NCBI GenBank assembly: GCA_037953625.1
Contig: CM075651.1
Span: 108,439,001-108,503,000 of the forward strand
Origin: Crotalaria pallida
Lineage: Eukaryota > Streptophyta > Magnoliopsida > Fabales > Fabaceae
Length of the DNA stretch: 64,000 nt
Reading direction: 5' to 3'
A program made the translations under genes and the position numbers. Every line of letters begins with the position of its first letter. Within the stretch, counting starts at the first letter, position 1. Positions 63,701-64,000 of the stretch are shown here, piece by piece. The notes below the pieces were generated by a model. It saw only the letters and a list, made by a program, of their open reading frames with translations, did not search any database and was not told the origin of the DNA.

Positions 63701-64000
63701 TCAACACTTGTTAGAACCTCCAAGGACTCATGCTACATCCTCTACGTCCCTTGATGTACCATGCAATGTTTAGGGTCATTCTAAAGGTTCGTATATGTCC
63801 TAATACACATTCCTAGACCATTCTAAGCCGTTAGAATACTCTCTTAACCATTCTACACTTGTTAGAACCTCCAAGGACTCATGCTACAACCTCTACATCC
63901 TTTGGGGACTCATGCATTGTTTAGGATCATTCTAATGGTTCTTATTTGTCCTAATACTCATTCCTAGACCATTCTAAACCATTAGAATACTCTGTTAACC
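60780..64000. repeat. 7-monomer HOR, 1,058 bp, with a 6-bp deletion in the last copy
   Basis: CACTAGTTAGAACC has CTAG at 60,843 and 61,901 (1,058 bp). The GTT of AAGCCGTTAG lies at 62,779 and 63,830, only 1,051 bp apart, because the monomer near 63,135 reads CATGCTAGTACGTCCC and lacks 6 bp of CTAGACCCTCTACG. The unit has the same monomer order as the 1,057-bp HOR at 53.9-56.9 kb. Confidence 0.78.

Larger units (their letters stand above)
43679..64000. repeat. 151-bp satellite array, right arm
   Basis: About 134 monomers of the same satellite in the same orientation, running past the right edge. The first 2 kb carries the same variants as the left arm. From about 45.7-45.9 kb onward a different set dominates: GGACTCAACCATTG, CTACTCCCTCTATG with GGGACTCAATCAATG, AAGGTTCGTATATGTCC, CTAAACCATTAGAAT, TTTAGAGTACTC and CTACAACCTCTACATCC. 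There is no gene, other transposon or inverted segment. HOR blocks are listed separately. Confidence 0.98.

Noticed and set aside
1..64000. CENP-B box, telomeric repeat or rDNA within the satellite
   Set aside because: No TTCG...CGGG-type box, no TTTAGGG runs and no rRNA-like stretch were found. The two telo-box motifs are single copies inside the LTR.
43679..64000. Inverted segments or strand switches in the array
   Set aside because: Every monomer examined reads in the same orientation on both sides of the element.

Overview
The window is plant nuclear DNA, most likely from a eudicot. About 54 kb of it is one satellite array with a 151-bp monomer, and a single 10.1-kb Ty3/Gypsy retrotransposon of the Athila lineage sits inside it. 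Plant origin follows from the Athila-type gag-pol, the tRNA-Asp primer-binding site and plant promoter motifs in the LTR. I do not recognise the satellite and cannot name the species. No host gene, tRNA, rRNA, CRISPR array or prokaryotic feature is visible.

Left arm (1-33,568): about 222 head-to-tail monomers, about 40% GC, all in the same orientation. It is organised into higher-order repeats (HORs) of several sizes: a 4,081-bp-offset duplication, 5-mers of 755 bp, 7-mers of 1,058 bp, a 13-mer of 1,962 bp, 3-mers of 454 bp, 5-mers of 743 bp carrying a shortened 139-bp monomer, and 8-mers of 1,209 bp. Right arm (43,674-64,000): about 134 monomers in the same orientation. The first 2 kb resembles the left arm. 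Near 45.7-45.9 kb the array changes to a different monomer subfamily with its own 7-, 9- and 12-mer HORs.

Retrotransposon (33,569-43,673): the 5-bp target-site duplication CTACA flanks two nearly identical LTRs (1,119 and 1,120 bp; five substitutions plus one A/C-tract length change). In order come the PBS, an untranslated leader, gag, protease, reverse transcriptase, RNase H, integrase, a first polypurine tract, a 1.4-kb non-coding spacer where some Athila relatives carry an env-like gene, a second polypurine tract and the 3' LTR. Gag and pol share one frame (35,414-41,056) that is broken by TAG at 36,683 and TGA at 40,601, so the copy is recent but probably not autonomous as it stands. Removing the element and one CTACA restores a satellite monomer of exactly 151 bp.

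Taken together, a long homogenised satellite with nested HORs and an Athila insertion is what a plant centromeric or pericentromeric array looks like. Sequence alone cannot show that it binds CENH3.
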